Notes: a model not told the origin generated them from the letters alone. A stretch of DNA of 64,000 nucleotides from Lepturacanthus savala (GCA_030544235.1 CM060472.1:22496724-22560723); one strand, 5' to 3'; positions 1 through 12,435 are shown, numbered from the stretch's first letter. Translations and numbers: made by a program.

Positions 1-810
1 GGGCCCCTGATTTATATGGCCAATGTATGGTATGGTTACCATACTTGTGTGTGAGAATTCACATCAGCAGTAGCGCACAATTTAAATGGGCAATGAAACA
101 CCAATTGGTGCCCGTGCAATCCTGAAACGATCTGGCATGATGTCAAGGCAGCATGGATGCCTGCATGCTAAAAAAAAAAAAAATGACTGGCATGATGCCA
201 CCCCCGCTCCGATGCCCTCCTGGGCAACGGCCCATTTTGTCCATATCAAAACCCGCCACTGCCAAGACTATGATCTTTTCCTAACCTTCACCTTAAGTGC
301 TGTGAGTGCCCAAACATGAATATGGCTCATTAAGTAATTTACATGGGAAAGAACCACCTAGACATCCCATTCACCTCAGTCACAATGCAGTAAAATGAAA
401 GTCAGCTTTAACTATTGTCGTTGCATAATGTGTTATCTGTGATGTTCATGTGAAGGTCACTGAAGCTAAAGAGGCAAAAGAGAGCCAAGATTATAATAAC
501 TGTGCAGCAGTAGCAGCACTGGCTTACTCTGTGCAGAGACACTTGATGCAAGGTCAGAGCCAGGAGTGCCGTGACTGTTACATGGATGACTTTACAGCAG
601 CACGGCCTCATGGGGGGGTCATTCCTGGGCCAATGAATCAATGTGCCCCCCCCAAGAAAGCCCTGCCACTTAGTTGTTTTTTTTTTTCTTTTTTTTTCAA
701 ATCACATTATTTGTGAAAACCTTTAATGTAGCCACAAGGGGGGACAACCAGCCAGTGTCTTATTGTGTAGGTCCCAAGCCCAGACAAATACAAGTCCATG
801 ATTTCCATAG
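1..810. other. Intergenic sequence, nothing identified
   Basis: No gene or element is recognised here. The stretch holds an A-run near 170-182, a short C/G-run near 610-655 and a T-rich run at 677-697. Reading frames up to about 100 codons exist on both strands, but they lack any domain and run through the homopolymers, so I treat them as chance. The last part (about 725-810) could be an eroded upstream portion of the LINE that follows. Confidence 0.6.
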
Positions 811-1258
811 AAGAGTTTCAGCTAAAATGAAAGGAAAGGTGTACAAAACTGTGACCAGCAATGCTTTTTGGGCTAGAGACAGACAGGAGAGACCAGGATG
901 GATAGGATCAGGAATGGGTACATCCAAGGGACAGCGCATGTTAAAGGTTTCGGAGATTAAGTCAGAGAGGCCGGACTAAGATGGTTTAGTATGCCCAGAG
1001 GAGAGATAGTGAATAGATTGGTAAAAGGGATATATATAATATATAATTGACCAATAAGTAATTGGTAGAAGGATGCTGAGTCTTGAACTGGCAGGTCAGA
1101 GGCCTAGAGGAAAAACAAAGAGGAGGTTTATGAACATAGTGGAAGAGGACATGAAGGTCGTTGGTGTGAGAGAAGAGGACACAGAAGACAGGGTTAGATG
1201 GAGGCAGCTGATTCGCTGTGGCGTCCACTGAAGGGAAAAGCCAAGAGGAGAAGAAGAT
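811..1258 (+). mobile_element. RTE-type LINE, 3' end (dead)
   Basis: This is the C-terminal end of a non-LTR retrotransposon reverse-transcriptase ORF of the RTE/BovB-like kind that is abundant in fish. Translated pieces match the family's C-terminus: KMKGKVYKTV near 826-860, then the block around RMLSLEL, GRPRGKTKRRF-like basic residues, EDMKVVGVREEDTEDRVRW and QLIRCG near 1065-1225. The element then ends in an A/G-rich tail with AAGAGGAGAAGAAG. Internal deletions and frame shifts break the frame: part of the segment between the VYKTV and MDRIR motifs is missing. A 44-bp insertion sits at about 1024-1067. Only the 3' end is present, as expected for a 5'-truncated insertion. The clade name comes from recalled family sequences, not a search. 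Confidence 0.82.
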
Positions 1259-2149
1259 TAGTAGTCAAAGCGTGTCCTCTAAATCTGTGTTTTGTGAAAT
1301 AAATCACAGATGATTGGTGTTGCCCCTTGACCAACGACCTCCGACCTTTGATTTATTGTCATTGGGTCACAAAATGTCAATTGATTGAGACTGAATGGAA
1401 GAAGGAAGAGGTTCAGCACCCACATTCAGTTGTGGAGGGCAATATGTGCCTCACCTCACATGGTAAATTATTGCAGAAATCGTGGGTGTCAAGGGCTACT
1501 TTTTACCGTTTCTGTTTAGTGGAGCAGTTCCTGTGAATCAGACTGAGGTCACATTGACACAAGTCGAATGTGTTTCTTTCACTGGAGGAGCACATAGAAA
1601 AGTGGCCTGAATTGCAGAGTAACAGCCTGTGCGAGAGGCCTGTAGCAGATCACGTCCATTACAGACAATTACAGCAGCTTCATTGACCACTCTCCATTTT
1701 TTTTTTTTTTTTTTGTGGCTGGTCTGATTTTGATCAAGTAAAAACTACATGGCACTGTAGAATTTTTTAAAATTATTAAAACTAGTCAGTAGGCAGGATT
1801 TGAAGCATTATTGAATGCACATTAAAATAAATCAAATATATGTTCATTCCCAATCTAGGGCTAGATAAAATGCACAATACTCAACATAGCATTCACTCTC
1901 AAGACACGTCAATGAGTTGGGAGGGAAACCAGACTTTTTATCGTTGGACTGAGGAGCACATGGATCCATACATGTGCAGAGAGGAAGCACCTCTTTGATC
2001 AGTCTGAGGGCAGAGGGGAAGGATGAGAAGAGACACAGGTGATAGAGAACAAGAGAATTGCTCATGCGAGAAACAATCTTAAATTCAAGCCATGTTCCTC
2101 TGCTGGAAATAATAAGTGACAGGAAGACCTTTACTCTCTCATTTAGCCA
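1259..2149. other. Intergenic sequence, nothing identified
   Basis: No gene, RNA or recognisable transposon. It contains a T19 run at about 1696-1714. Short frames on both strands show no domain. Confidence 0.55.
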
Positions 2150-2690
2150 AACAGTTTTGACACATTGTTCTATGGTCCGTCACAAATGATCATTTCATTT
2201 GTGATGAGGCTGGCACGAGTCATAAATCAGTATTTATGAACGTGCCATGTAGCCGCAAGGAGCCTGCAGTCAGGCCTTATGAATGTGTTAATCATCAGGT
2301 TATTAAGTGAGCAAGTTTAATTCCAGGCTCAAGGCACATTTAAAGCGCTCCCGCCCCACTGTCGCTTATTATTTATAACTCTCAGAATTGCGCATATCAT
2401 CCACATTACATACATCAAATCGCGTTTTAAGGGCAACTTTCTGCTCTGGCACTAGATCATCGTTTTTCATTCAGCTCACCGCTGACATGACGTGAACCCA
2501 CTTACATCCGGAGGCAGGGTTTCTCTCCCTGTGGTCCACTTTTTATTCCCTCCTACATCTAGTGCAGTCAAATGAAAATCAATTTTGTTTTGCCGGTGCT
2601 GCTCACGTTTTTTAACAAAGCTCAATAATAGCTGAAGGAAATATCCAGTCATCACCGTTAAAAAACTTCAGTCCTCCTGGAAAATTCTAA
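2150..2690. promoter_or_regulatory. Candidate conserved non-coding element
   Basis: This tract lacks transposon signatures and microsatellites. It is compositionally mixed and dense in homeodomain- and POU-like cores such as TAATCA, TTAATT, TTATTATTTATAAC and GTCATAAA, especially at 2210-2420. That look is typical of conserved enhancers in vertebrate gene deserts. There is no coding frame. The call rests on composition only; conservation cannot be seen from one sequence. Confidence 0.25.
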
Positions 2691-3401
2691 TACGGCGACT
2701 TGTGAAATCCCCTAGACTGTGAAATATTTAATTGAACTATTGCTCCTCTAGAGGTAAGTACTTTTTTTTTCTCCAACAGTAAGCATTTGTCACGTCCATT
2801 ATGAAAAATTAACAGCGGCACAGAATGTCATAGCATAAAACCGTCAAACAGCTCCAGGATACTTATCACATGACAGTGAAAATATATTGCTTCACTCAAT
2901 ATAATAGCTACACTCAAACAGAGCAGCTTATCCTTATACAATACTATGCTCTGATGAAATGAAAGAGGTTGTTCCAGCCTTTAGCCATTTAAAACCATGT
3001 TGGCTTTGGCTGTGTTTTTATAACCTTATATACCAGCCAAGTCCCCTCTGATGGATGATTAATGATCCACTGGCTTGCTGTGCCAGAATGGGGCCATCTA
3101 CATAGTGACTCTATCACTTAAGACAGTGAAGGGTAAAGCCCAATAACATAGGTTCTAGTATCAATGAAATGGGATTTGCAGTACTGGGATTTGCTTGCCA
3201 TCATATTGAGTTTTTCTTATTACTTTCTCAGTGTGTATGTTGAATACCAGCAACACGTATCTGTCATGCGGAGTATTTTAGTGTGGCTGAAGCTGCACCA
3301 ATCAATATTTTCTTTAATTAGTAATTGATCAAATGACTATATGTAATATGAAAGTGAAGAATTACACACACACACACATCTCTGCAGTTGCTTTTTCGAT
3401 C
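2691..3401. other. Intergenic sequence with a CA microsatellite
   Basis: No gene is recognised. An (AC)n run lies at about 3364-3378. The rest is AT-rich unique-looking sequence. Confidence 0.55.
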
Positions 3402-3695
3402 AGGGATGTCAAACTCAATCTAGTTCATGGGCCACATTCAGCGCAAATTAATCTGAAGTGGGCCTGACCCGTAAAAATGTACCTAAAAATAATAAAACCT
3501 AATAATTTCTCCTCCTTTTTATGTAAAGAAAAACATTAGAAATAAGACTAATTAACCTTAAATTTACAAAAACAGGCGAGATGTCTTCAGAAAAAAAAAG
3601 GAAAATTCCAGAAAAATATCAACAATATGATGTCTCAGTTATTCCATATTCAGTCAGTCTGAATACTCACTGAAGAATATTTATTTTTTCGTAAG
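3402..3695. mobile_element. hAT-like non-autonomous DNA element fragment
   Basis: The start matches a very common fish and vertebrate interspersed repeat whose end reads GTCAAACTCA, followed by GGGCCACAT and later GTGGGCC.GACC. The following AT-rich body includes AATAATAAAACC and CAACAATATGATGTCTCAG, as in the recalled family. Only one end is evident and no second inverted terminus was found, so this is a truncated copy. Assignment to hAT is from memory of the family. Confidence 0.55.
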
Positions 3696-4720
3696 TTGTT
3701 TCTTGCCTTGCAAACCATTTACAAATCAAATTACAAATCAACATATTGAACCCCTTTTCACTGATCTGTCCAGGCAGCGACAGAAAAGACAAAAATGAGA
3801 AGTTCACATTTCCCAGAGGGTGAAGACCAGAGGTAAAGGGGAGGGGGCCAGGGCCATCTCTACATCCGTCTTGGCGTTGGAGCGATCCTGGGGTTAAAAG
3901 TGGAAAAAGAAGGATTGAGCACCATCTGTGGTTCCAGCCACATGGGTCTTCTGGGGATCCTAACCACCCAGATGGCGGCCTACTCTCTCAGCTGTAGTCA
4001 AGGAGATGCTGGGTGCCCCAGGCCGGTGTTGAAGGGTCTCCAGCAGAGCTTCTACTCTCGCACCGCTGGGATTCTGCAAGTTATCGCTACCTGCGACCGC
4101 CCCCTCCTTCAATTATGCATGTAATATTGTCGCTGATGCATTTATTATTTGTGATATATCTGAGCTGTTTCTTGCACAAATTGAAATAGCTGATGGGATT
4201 ACATTTCACTGTGATGACGTGACAAATACAGATTGATGGATTGATTGTGACTGTTAGATGTGCAAGCCTCAGGGGGGCAGAAGCATGACTCAAATGATTG
4301 TTAGAGTTGGTCCCATTCTGCTGCATCAACATGCAACTGTATTAACGCGATGTGGCAGATATGGTGTTTTCAGCTGTTCCACTGCCTGCAAATGTTCACC
4401 GAATCTGCAAATGCAGCTCTAAAGCTGCACAACTCAACACTTTTTTACGGGACCAGTCTGCATGCAATGTGAAAGGAGGCATTTGGAAATGATGAACCCA
4501 ACGGAGAATCACTTCACTTCGCAGTTCCACTCAACTCTGTAGAGCATTAATTTGTCTTTCAGCTCATTGTTTTGGTTTTACAGTTCTCAAATTTACTGTT
4601 TGGTCTAAGCTCCATTTCCAGCAGCAGCAAGAGGCTGTGCTGAGCAAAAATTAACAAAGTGAAAAAGTAAGTCCCGGAACCCGATTGAAGGCTAATAACG
4701 TGTCAGCAATTAAAGCAGCT
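3696..4720. other. Intergenic, with an unexplained GC-rich patch
   Basis: Around 3830-4115 the sequence becomes distinctly GC-rich (GGGGAGGGGGCC, GATGGCGGCC, CGACCGCCCCC) between AT-rich flanks. A 74-codon + frame runs through it from 3900. I do not recognise it; its look suggests a piece of an interspersed repeat or retrocopy rather than a host exon. The remainder (4115-4720) is unique-looking AT-rich DNA. Confidence 0.4.
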
Positions 4721-5070
4721 TTAAAGTGCCCATATTGTAGAAAGTGCGATTTGAATTACATTAGATAATAGATGCAGGCTCTGTGTATTTAGTGTTCAGA
4801 AACACTCGGTGCTGTATTCAGAAAATGTACCATAAAAGGAGCTGTTAGGACTCCTTTGAAGTTGTGATGTCACAACACCCCGGTCACCCCGCATTCACAG
4901 CCAGTCATATCAGCCAATCAGATGATGCTTGAGAAGCTTGAGAGAGGAGTTGTAAAACTATATTGGGATGATTTTTAAAAACAGAAATATATAATTTTAT
5001 GGATATCACAACTTCAAATAAAACCCAGGAAAAGTGTACTATATGGTGTACGATATTGGTTTTGTCTTTA
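4721..5070. repeat. High-copy teleost repeat, copy 1
   Basis: The segment begins TTAAAGTGCCCATATTGTAG and contains GATGTCACAAC, CAGCCAATCAGA and, near its end, AATAAAACCCAGGAAAAGTG. This order of motifs is that of a familiar non-autonomous repeat of fish genomes. The same motifs recur within this window at 58641-59340 (AGCCAATCAGATAA, AATAAAGCCCAGGTAAAGTG), which supports a repeat family independently of memory. The transposon class is not determined. Confidence 0.6.
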
Positions 5071-6084
5071 ATTATACTGATTCCTATCCGAAAAGAGCTG
5101 CCAGCCCAAAGTGTCACATTCAGGGACAGACTGGCTGCTGCAACTTTATCACCGAAATTAAACTGTTTGTCCATCAAATTATCAAATTTACATGTATACT
5201 ACCAGTTTACAGTCAAAGTTCATGATCATTTTGTTTAAACACTTTGGAGAAATTGAGTGTGAACGTCTGTAAATGGTGGTGCATTGAGTCTGCAGGTTAA
5301 CAAAAGCATGTTGTTCCTATGTTATTTTGCTCTAGTCCACAGCACGTATCATGTTACCATGGTGCACCTGCTCCCTCCTCACTACACTCTGGTATTTCTG
5401 CCTCTTCTTCACCTGCAGCGGACTGATTAAATATATCTAAGCGTGTGTTAGATATGCTACCAGATGTCCAACACAAATGTATCATAATGCTAAATTACAT
5501 AATAACACAGCTGTCAAGTGTGAGATCTGATTAGCAAATGCATGTTTTAGCCAAAAAAAACACATGAATGGAGGTCCTCTCATAATGTGCCTCATTCAAT
5601 GATGCAAGATAATCCATTAATAATTGTCCCATGTTATGCTAGTGCATACTGCAGACTCTGTCTTTGTCTCTCTTCTTGCCACTGCTGCTTAGTAATTGTC
5701 TTCACCCAAAGTGACTCGATGATATTTCATAAGCCAAATTTCCAGGAGAATTGGTGTAAAATGATATGAAATGACCTGTGTCCATTGTCTGAGTCAGAAA
5801 TTGCTCAAGTAATTGGTTTTGTCTTCTAAAGGCTCTTGCCTTATTTAATCGTTATGTATTATGTGCAGCTGGCAGCTGATGCTTCCTGCCACTCCATCGT
5901 ATTCTTAGGAGAGGGAAGGAGGAGAGGAGTTAATATTGCTAAACCTTCACCCAGATGAAAGGGTATTAAAAAAATGATGAACATAGTTTGTAAAAGTTAA
6001 TAGTAAAACATTTGGATGCATGTGCTTCTTTGCCGCCTCACTGGACAAGTGTGTAGTTTCTTATGAATCTGAAATTTTCTAGAT
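5071..6084. other. Intergenic sequence, nothing identified
   Basis: AT-rich unique-looking DNA. Frames of 60-90 codons at 4905-5238 overlap the preceding repeat on opposite strands and show no domain. Confidence 0.5.
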
Positions 6085-6765
6085 TTAATGTGATCCATTT
6101 CCAGGCATTCTTTTACTGAGCCTTGAAGTTGCTGATGGAGGTATTTCAATTCTTTTACAACCTGCGACTTTTCTCTCCCAACAAAAAACTCTATCTGGCT
6201 CTAAAGTAGAACCATTTGTCTTGAATAGCATGCAGCTAGTTTTAGACGCATTCAGTTGCACACACCATTGATTGAACCATGTGTATGGCCATGGAGTTGA
6301 TGATTTTGGCATCAGCATGTGTGCCAACACAGTACCATCAACATGCATGTCAATTTCATGTTGAGGTGTACCCTATCAGATCCATGTGGGACACCAGAGG
6401 ACAAGCACAGGGCATTGATGATGGTTACATATTCAAACAGATTGAGATTGGTTGTAGACAACTTAGATGGAAGAACTCTGTCAAATGCCTACCTGAGATT
6501 GTGAAAAACATCCCTGATAACACCACCTTTATCCGACAACGGTTTGCCTTTTTCTAATAAGACGCAAGCAGCCGTCTCAATTGAGCGAGTGGCTCTGAAG
6601 CCTTATCGAATTGGATGAGAGGGAATGGACTTCTTATTCAGGTGGTGATTTGCTCAGCCACCCATTTCTCTGCCATCTTAGACATTATAGGTAGGAAACT
6701 GATGAGCCTGTAATTACAGGTAGAATGGGAATAGCCATATTTTAAAATGGGAGTAACCATAAAAA
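6085..6765 (-). mobile_element. LINE reverse transcriptase relic (clade not assigned)
   Basis: Read on the minus strand, this encodes broken pieces of a non-LTR retrotransposon reverse transcriptase in the right order. They are VTPILK followed by NYRLISFLPIMSKMAEKWV (near 6757-6640), then GFRATRSIETAACVLLEKGK (near 6610-6540), then a degenerate active-site box HVDGTVL, and WFNQWCVQLNASKT with a following MLFK (near 6345-6200). The expected YADD is degenerate (VDG), the central palm is partly deleted and frames shift, so the copy is dead. Family knowledge places such RTs in the Jockey/CR1/L2 group of LINEs. 5' and 3' ends are missing or not recognisable. Confidence 0.75.
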
Positions 6766-8080
6766 AAAACAAAATCCCCAAAAAAACACAAACACTGGTG
6801 GGGAGAATATAAATGTTGAGAGGAAGGTGGACTGCATGCTTAAGAATGATTGTCTCATTTATGGTGATCATTCAGTGCCTGCCATTATGCATATGCATAT
6901 TTTGTTCCTCTCAATTGAAAGAAAATTGAAAAAAAAAAAAACCTCTATTCATTTCCTGCTGAACAAGCATTGATTATGCAATATCCTTGAATATGAGCGA
7001 ATTCCAGGCAGTGGATCGAGACAGGGATTACAGAGTACAGGTGCATTAGGCTGTACGTCTCCTTGCAGTGCAGTGAGGGGGAACAGCACGGCATCGGCTC
7101 CTTTGATCATGATCCCCGGGGAATAAATTATGCACGTTTCCCATCAGTTATTCCTCTTGTCCCTCCAACCTGTTGTGCTGAAGGTTTTCCGGGCACCAAA
7201 CGGAGAAAAAAAAAAATCACAGTAAACAATCTCGAGATGTGGGATTTCAGCAGTCGGAGGGGCCTTGCGTGTCAGCTGTAACACAATGGCAAGGACAAAG
7301 AAACTCATCTGCCAGAACCATCACAGTCCAACACTGCAAACTTCTTTCACTTGTCAATTGAAACTATTTTTCACTCCTGACATCTGTGTTGGCTTTCCAT
7401 CTTGTCCGTAAATTGAATCTCATCCCCCACCCCATCATCCCCCAGCACACGCGCACACTCACAGTTTTCAAAAAATAAAATGAAAGGCACACATAGAATC
7501 CACAAAAACAAGACTGATCCCACAGCACCAAAGGATGCATTTCTTGTCCTATGGTGCAGTAAATTGTATTTTTCCCCATCCTGGCTTGAGGATATATTGC
7601 CTATAATTAATAAACATGAAGCAGAGCGATTCCTTTCTGGCATCGCAAGACATTTTGGGGAAAAGGGTGTGCCGTGAGTTTACTTCATGATTTCTAATTG
7701 CAGATATACGCTCAAAACGCAGAGAAACACATATCAACGCATGCCGAAGGAGAGAGGAGAAATGAACATACTGTGAATCTCATTTATTTTCAGACGGAGA
7801 AAACCAATACAAGCGATGTGAGGGGGGGGCTGCCCATCGTAATATTATACATTTCACTCACATCCATGCACGATATACATCAAATTGGTTATGCTGACAA
7901 TTCTCATTGTCTGGCTCACCTGTGTCCCCCGGTCATACAGTTATTCCAATGCAATTCATTTCAGGAGCAAATAGGACAATTTTTTTTTTAAATTCGCAGC
8001 CAAGGCCACATATCAATCGGGACAGGATTAAGTTTCACGTTGCTTATTGAGTGTTTTGATAGCTAATGAGATTTCATCAA
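6766..8080. other. Intergenic, no transposon recognised
   Basis: No gene is supported. The stretch includes an A-rich run near 6930-6942 and a candidate regulatory tract described separately. Overlapping short frames on both strands at 7364-7737 share no domain and look fortuitous. Confidence 0.45.
6960..7150. promoter_or_regulatory. Candidate conserved non-coding element
   Basis: Repeat-free mixed-composition sequence with POU/homeodomain-like cores (GATTATGCAATAT, ATAAATTATGCA) and a palindromic TGATCATGATCC. There is no coding frame with a domain. Regulatory status is an inference from composition only. Confidence 0.2.
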
Positions 8081-8219
8081 GGGGGGGGGGGGACTCCCAA
8101 ATGTCAACTCTGGGTGTTGCATTAGCGTTTTTGACAAGTGGAAGGAGACACAGGGACAGCTGTGGCGCCTGAGGATGGAGCTGGGACTGTTTGGAATCAC
8201 TGAGAGAGAGAGAGAGAGA
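8081..8219. repeat. G12 homopolymer and (GA)n tract
   Basis: A run of twelve G occupies 8081-8092 and a GA dinucleotide tract lies at about 8202-8219. These are simple sequence repeats; no other feature is seen between them. Confidence 0.85.
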
Positions 8220-11200
8220 AAAATTCTGTCCACCTTCACGGCTACGTAAACCAGGACGATGCAAACGACTTCATTACTCCTGGGAATGTAATTCATACAA
8301 TCAGTCGACTGGTGAACCGATGAAAGATGCTATTTATAATAAATGCGAATGACATAAAAGCGCTGGATTGGGTCCTTTCTGTCTACTTGTACTGAGGAGC
8401 AGAGGTGTGGCCCTGAGCGACAGTTAAATGCTGTCATGTTATTAAAAAAAATTTAAAAAAGCTTGAATGAAACATGTGGTCTCGAACTTTCATTGATGAT
8501 TCACAAGGCTTTTTAAAAAAAAAAAAAAAAAAAAGCAGCTTGGAGAAACAATACCACCCGCCTTCACATCTCTTTGAGACTGCCAACTGCCATTCCAAAC
8601 CAGAGAAAATGTTTTTTGCTGCCAGTCACGCAGGGGATGTACGTCAAGGTCTGCCAAGGTTGAAAGCAAAAGATGTAAGAAGCCTTCCGAGCACTCCCTT
8701 TTCCCTCTTGACAATATGTATAACCTTGCAATCTCCTTAAGTTTCAGCGTTTTGGAATGGGCACCGTGCACGGAAATCATGAAGCAGTGAATTTGTCACA
8801 TGCTGCACACTTTTAAGGGAAAGGTCACCGGGGCATTGTGCAACGTGCACAGGTCTGGATGTTTACTATGAGTCACAATGACACCGAGCTACGCAATGAA
8901 ATGAATGGAAGAGGCAAAAAGCGTGGGAGGGAGGGAGAGAGGGTGAGCACTGTTCATGTCATGGCTGTGTGAAAGGACTGTGCCATGTAAGCTTCTGTGA
9001 AGACTCTTCTGCAACAAGACCGAGTATGGGCCTTCTAAGAACAGATTTTTTTTTTTTATTCCACGAGCTTCAAATAGAAAGAAACAATCCCTGCAAAAAG
9101 AAAAAAAAAAAGAATATAGGCCACACATGACAAGCTCGCGAAGACAGATCACTAATTCATCACTGTGATGTAGTGGTTGCTTTTGCAGTTGTTTCTAAAT
9201 GTATAATTAATCGGCATCATTGAAGCACTGGAGGAAATTTCCGACTAATGAGAGACAAAGAATACATAAACAGTGTTGCATTCCGATAGCAAGGCGGTGG
9301 AGGAAGGTGAACATGGCAGACGCAGAGTGTTTACATTTTTTTTTTTTTTTTTGAAGAACTTTCATTGCCAAGATATATATAGTCTTCTCTTCAAGAAAAC
9401 ATCACGCCATCAAGTGGCGTGATGAGATTACACGGTTCAAGGGGGTTTTGCTTTTTCACACTTGTGGAAGCCAAAGTTGAAATATGCGCAAAAACCCAAC
9501 GGCAACGCTAAAGCAAAGGGAGCACTTCACCCTTCTCGCCAACTGACACTAAAACAAATATCCAGCAGAGAAAAAAAAAAAGGATATATTGATTTTCGCT
9601 GCGATATGCTCCAGCCAGATCTATTTTTAGCCAGTCACATCGATAGAATGCCGCGAAAGATCAATGGCTCTGATTTTGTTCTCGCACAATATACACTTTT
9701 ATTGATCTGTTGCTTCATGTCTGAGATGAAACAAAAAAAAAAAAAAACTTTTCAAATCTGACACTAATGATGTCTACCAGCATTTGTGTTACCATTATGT
9801 CAAAGGGATCATACAGTCGCATTAAGGCATGACCTAGTGGTGTATAAAAGCAGATAGATAAGCAGTTGCCTTTCCTTTTTGTGGTTCTAGTTTCACATTT
9901 TGGGTCCTGGTCCCCTGGAGACCAGCAGGCAGGGAAGAGTTCCTGCTGTGGGAATTCTTTCATTCTTCCATAAACCCTTGCTGAGATCCCCCTGCTTCTC
10001 CTTCATCCAATCTATTCCCCTCACACACACATCCACCCCCCCCCCCCAATCTCAACTACACATTTGGGGAATGAGGAGATAAACAGAGTATAAATAATCC
10101 AATTACCTCTAATGGCCATACCCGCGATGGAAGTATCTGAGGAGGAAGTGCACTGAATCCTCCCAAAGCTCAGTCTAATTACTGTAGCGGTGTAGCAGTG
10201 TTTACAGAAAGACAAATCCGCCGTGAGTTACAAAAGTAAAGGATGCAGCGTTTTGCAAAGTAAGAAAGCAGCTCTTAAACTCACACTGTATTTTCTGTGC
10301 CGGCCTCAACCTAAACAACAACAAACGATGGAGACTTTATGGTCGTGATCTGGGTTCGTCATTTCCCTTCAGGCATCTTCCGCCAAATAATCCCTCCGGA
10401 GGTCCACTCTCTTGAAAACAAAGTGATTAAAACCGGCAAAAAAAAAAATACTGAATAAAGCAGTTTCATATTAAAATCTGTGCAAGGAGGCAGCCCCCTT
10501 AATTAGATTAAATTAAAAATTTTAATTAAATTTCTCCAGATTTGAAAATCGTCGGAAACATTCAGGGATGATGAAAGTGCACAATTCAGCAACATAATTA
10601 ACATAAGTTTGGTCATTTTTTTAGACATTTTAATCAGGAAAAGTTGCACATTGAGCCTTTAAGTAGCGGCTCGGGCTGTGGAGAGTAATTAAAAATGTTC
10701 GTTTTAAAAAGTAATCTCAAAGAGATTAAAACAGCTGTATATTTTTTAAAAAACAGGAATAAATACTCTTTTCAGCTGCAGATTACCAATGTGCAGCTGA
10801 AAATATACCAATGTAAAGCTGAAAAACGTGGCTCATTGATGGGATTTGAATAGCTTGTGGACATCAATGGAGCCCTGTAGCACGCAGGTACAGAGGTAAT
10901 TCTTGTTAGGAGGATCAAATGGTTTTCTGTCTTTTCATGGGATTTGCTGACAAGTCAAAATCATGTCACTGAACCACATGCTGTCTAATGAAATTGTGAA
11001 TAATTCTGAAGTGAACTCCCCCCATACCTGTTGAACCCATTGCCTACCCTTCCTGCTGATTCTGCAAATCTTGCCAGCAGCGAATCAGGTAGCCCGGCAC
11101 CTGCTATAATGCTATTCCAGAATAGGGCAACATGAGACACATGAGGGTGATGCACACACCATTGGCTTCAATGCAAATCTCATCCTGCAGCAAGGAGACT

Positions 11201-11700
11201 GGGCAGATCCTCGTCACATTCAAATGATTCAATAGCAACAGCATATGCCTGGAAAAAAAAAGCAAACCAAAAACTGTTATTTCTGCATTTTCAACATGTC
11301 TTACTGGAGGGTTTTAATCCTGCAGAAGCACGAAAATGTTTGACGTTGCACAACAAAATGATGGCCGCTGTCTGCTGATACTTCTGGTAATACCTCTATT
11401 AAATCCTCTGCCTGAAGACTTATTTCTTGTTATACGTTGCCTGTGTTTAGGTGGAAGAGAAGAGACCATATTTCCTGCTGTGTTTGTTCTCCAGAGCCCG
11501 GTTAAACATGGAGATATAACGGCTCATGGACGAAGCAGCGGCGATTACAGAAAAGACTGTCGGGCGGCGAGCTCATAAAACACATTCACAGGAACCACGT
11601 GTTTCATTGTGTGCTGAAAGAACATTTCATTTATTTCTCTTCATGCATTTTCATCTAACCTTCATGGAGAGGTGACTCATACTTTAACATGGTATATACT
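8220..11700. other. Intergenic, no transposon recognised
   Basis: About 3.5 kb without a recognisable gene or mobile element. It carries poly-A/T runs near 8515-8534, 9046-9058, 9340-9352 and 9729-9745 and a C10 run at about 10038-10047. Frames of up to 99 codons (9462-9761 +, 8490-8780 -) run through the homopolymers and show no domain. The low repeat content compared with the rest of the window makes embedded regulatory elements plausible, for example 10060-10640 with several AATTA/TTAATT cores. Confidence 0.4.
9401..9423. repeat. Short perfect hairpin
   Basis: ATCACGCCA and TGGCGTGAT form a perfect 9-bp stem around the 5-nt loop TCAAG. No T-run follows that would suggest an RNA polymerase III terminator, so function is unknown and it may be chance. 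Confidence 0.6.
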
Positions 11701-11707
11701 TCATTTT

Positions 11708-11955
11708 GGTAAATGGTAAGTGAACTTGCCTTTCTAGTCTTCCACCCACTCAAAGTGCTTTACATTATATGCTGACATTCATCCTTTCACACACACATTC
11801 GTACAATAATGGCAGAGGCTGATCGCTCCAGTGCATCACATCCATGCCATTAGTATGGAATCTTCATATTATCATTACTTCAGTGTCTTGCCTGCTTTGA
11901 CACCGCAAAAGGAACCGGGAATCAAACCACCGATGAGTGGACAAACCACTTTGAC
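11708..11955. repeat. High-copy teleost interspersed repeat
   Basis: The order of motifs GGTAAATGG, TTTCTAGTCTTC, CACTCAAAGTGCTTTACA, CATCCTTTCACACACACATTC and, near the end, GGAACCGGGAATCAAACCACC followed by GTGGACAAACCAC is that of a very common interspersed repeat in fish. It has no coding potential. I cannot say whether it derives from a SINE or a DNA transposon. Recognition is from memory; this is the only long copy I noticed in the window. Confidence 0.6.
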
Positions 11956-12127
11956 TCTTTGATCCACATGAACTTATATGGGGAGTTTGGAGTATTGTAA
12001 CGTATAAATTTCAACCCTTGCAAATGGAGGTTGATTCTCCAAACCACAAAATATCTTAAATTTTCAGTTTTAAAGCAACTACAGGATGGCCAAAACTGTA
12101 ATTATCATTCATTTTGTATCACTCCCT

Positions 12128-12432
12128 TTGACCCTCTACTGCATAGTGTTGCCATATGGCAACAGTTACTTTATCTTCATTTTTCTAAAAGAGCTGTGAT
12201 GTACAATCTTTTTACAGTTAGGCTTTGAAAAGGGGGCTTTACTATTTATGAGGTCACATTCTGTTTGTCAGTCCCTTTTGCTCATGGACATTTGACATTG
12301 ACATCATCATTGTCTCACAACCAAAGGTTGTCTCTTATTCAGAATTTTGGAAAATGTTCACCAAATAAAAAAATAAACCTACTATCTAGGGTAAGTAAAC
12401 TTTATTTATTTTACATTCATTTCAATTTTTAT

Positions 12433-12435
<3 letters not shown>
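12128..12435 (+). mobile_element. piggyBac-like MITE, copy 1
   Basis: This segment aligns end to end with the reverse complement of 61424-61788. Shared motifs include GACCCTCTACTGCATAG / AACCCTCTATTGCATAG, the palindrome GTTGCCATATGGCAAC (12148-12163), GAGGTCACAT, CTCACAACCAAAGGTTGTC, TTCAGAATTTTGGAAAA and CACCAAATAA. In the other copy the outer end reads TTAACCCTC, which resembles piggyBac termini with TTAA target sites. The right end here runs into a TA microsatellite and cannot be placed. It is non-coding. Confidence 0.6.

Noticed and set aside
10501..10545. AT-rich near-palindrome near 10.5 kb
   Set aside because: The arms are not exact complements and consist only of A/T words; expected by chance in AT-rich DNA.
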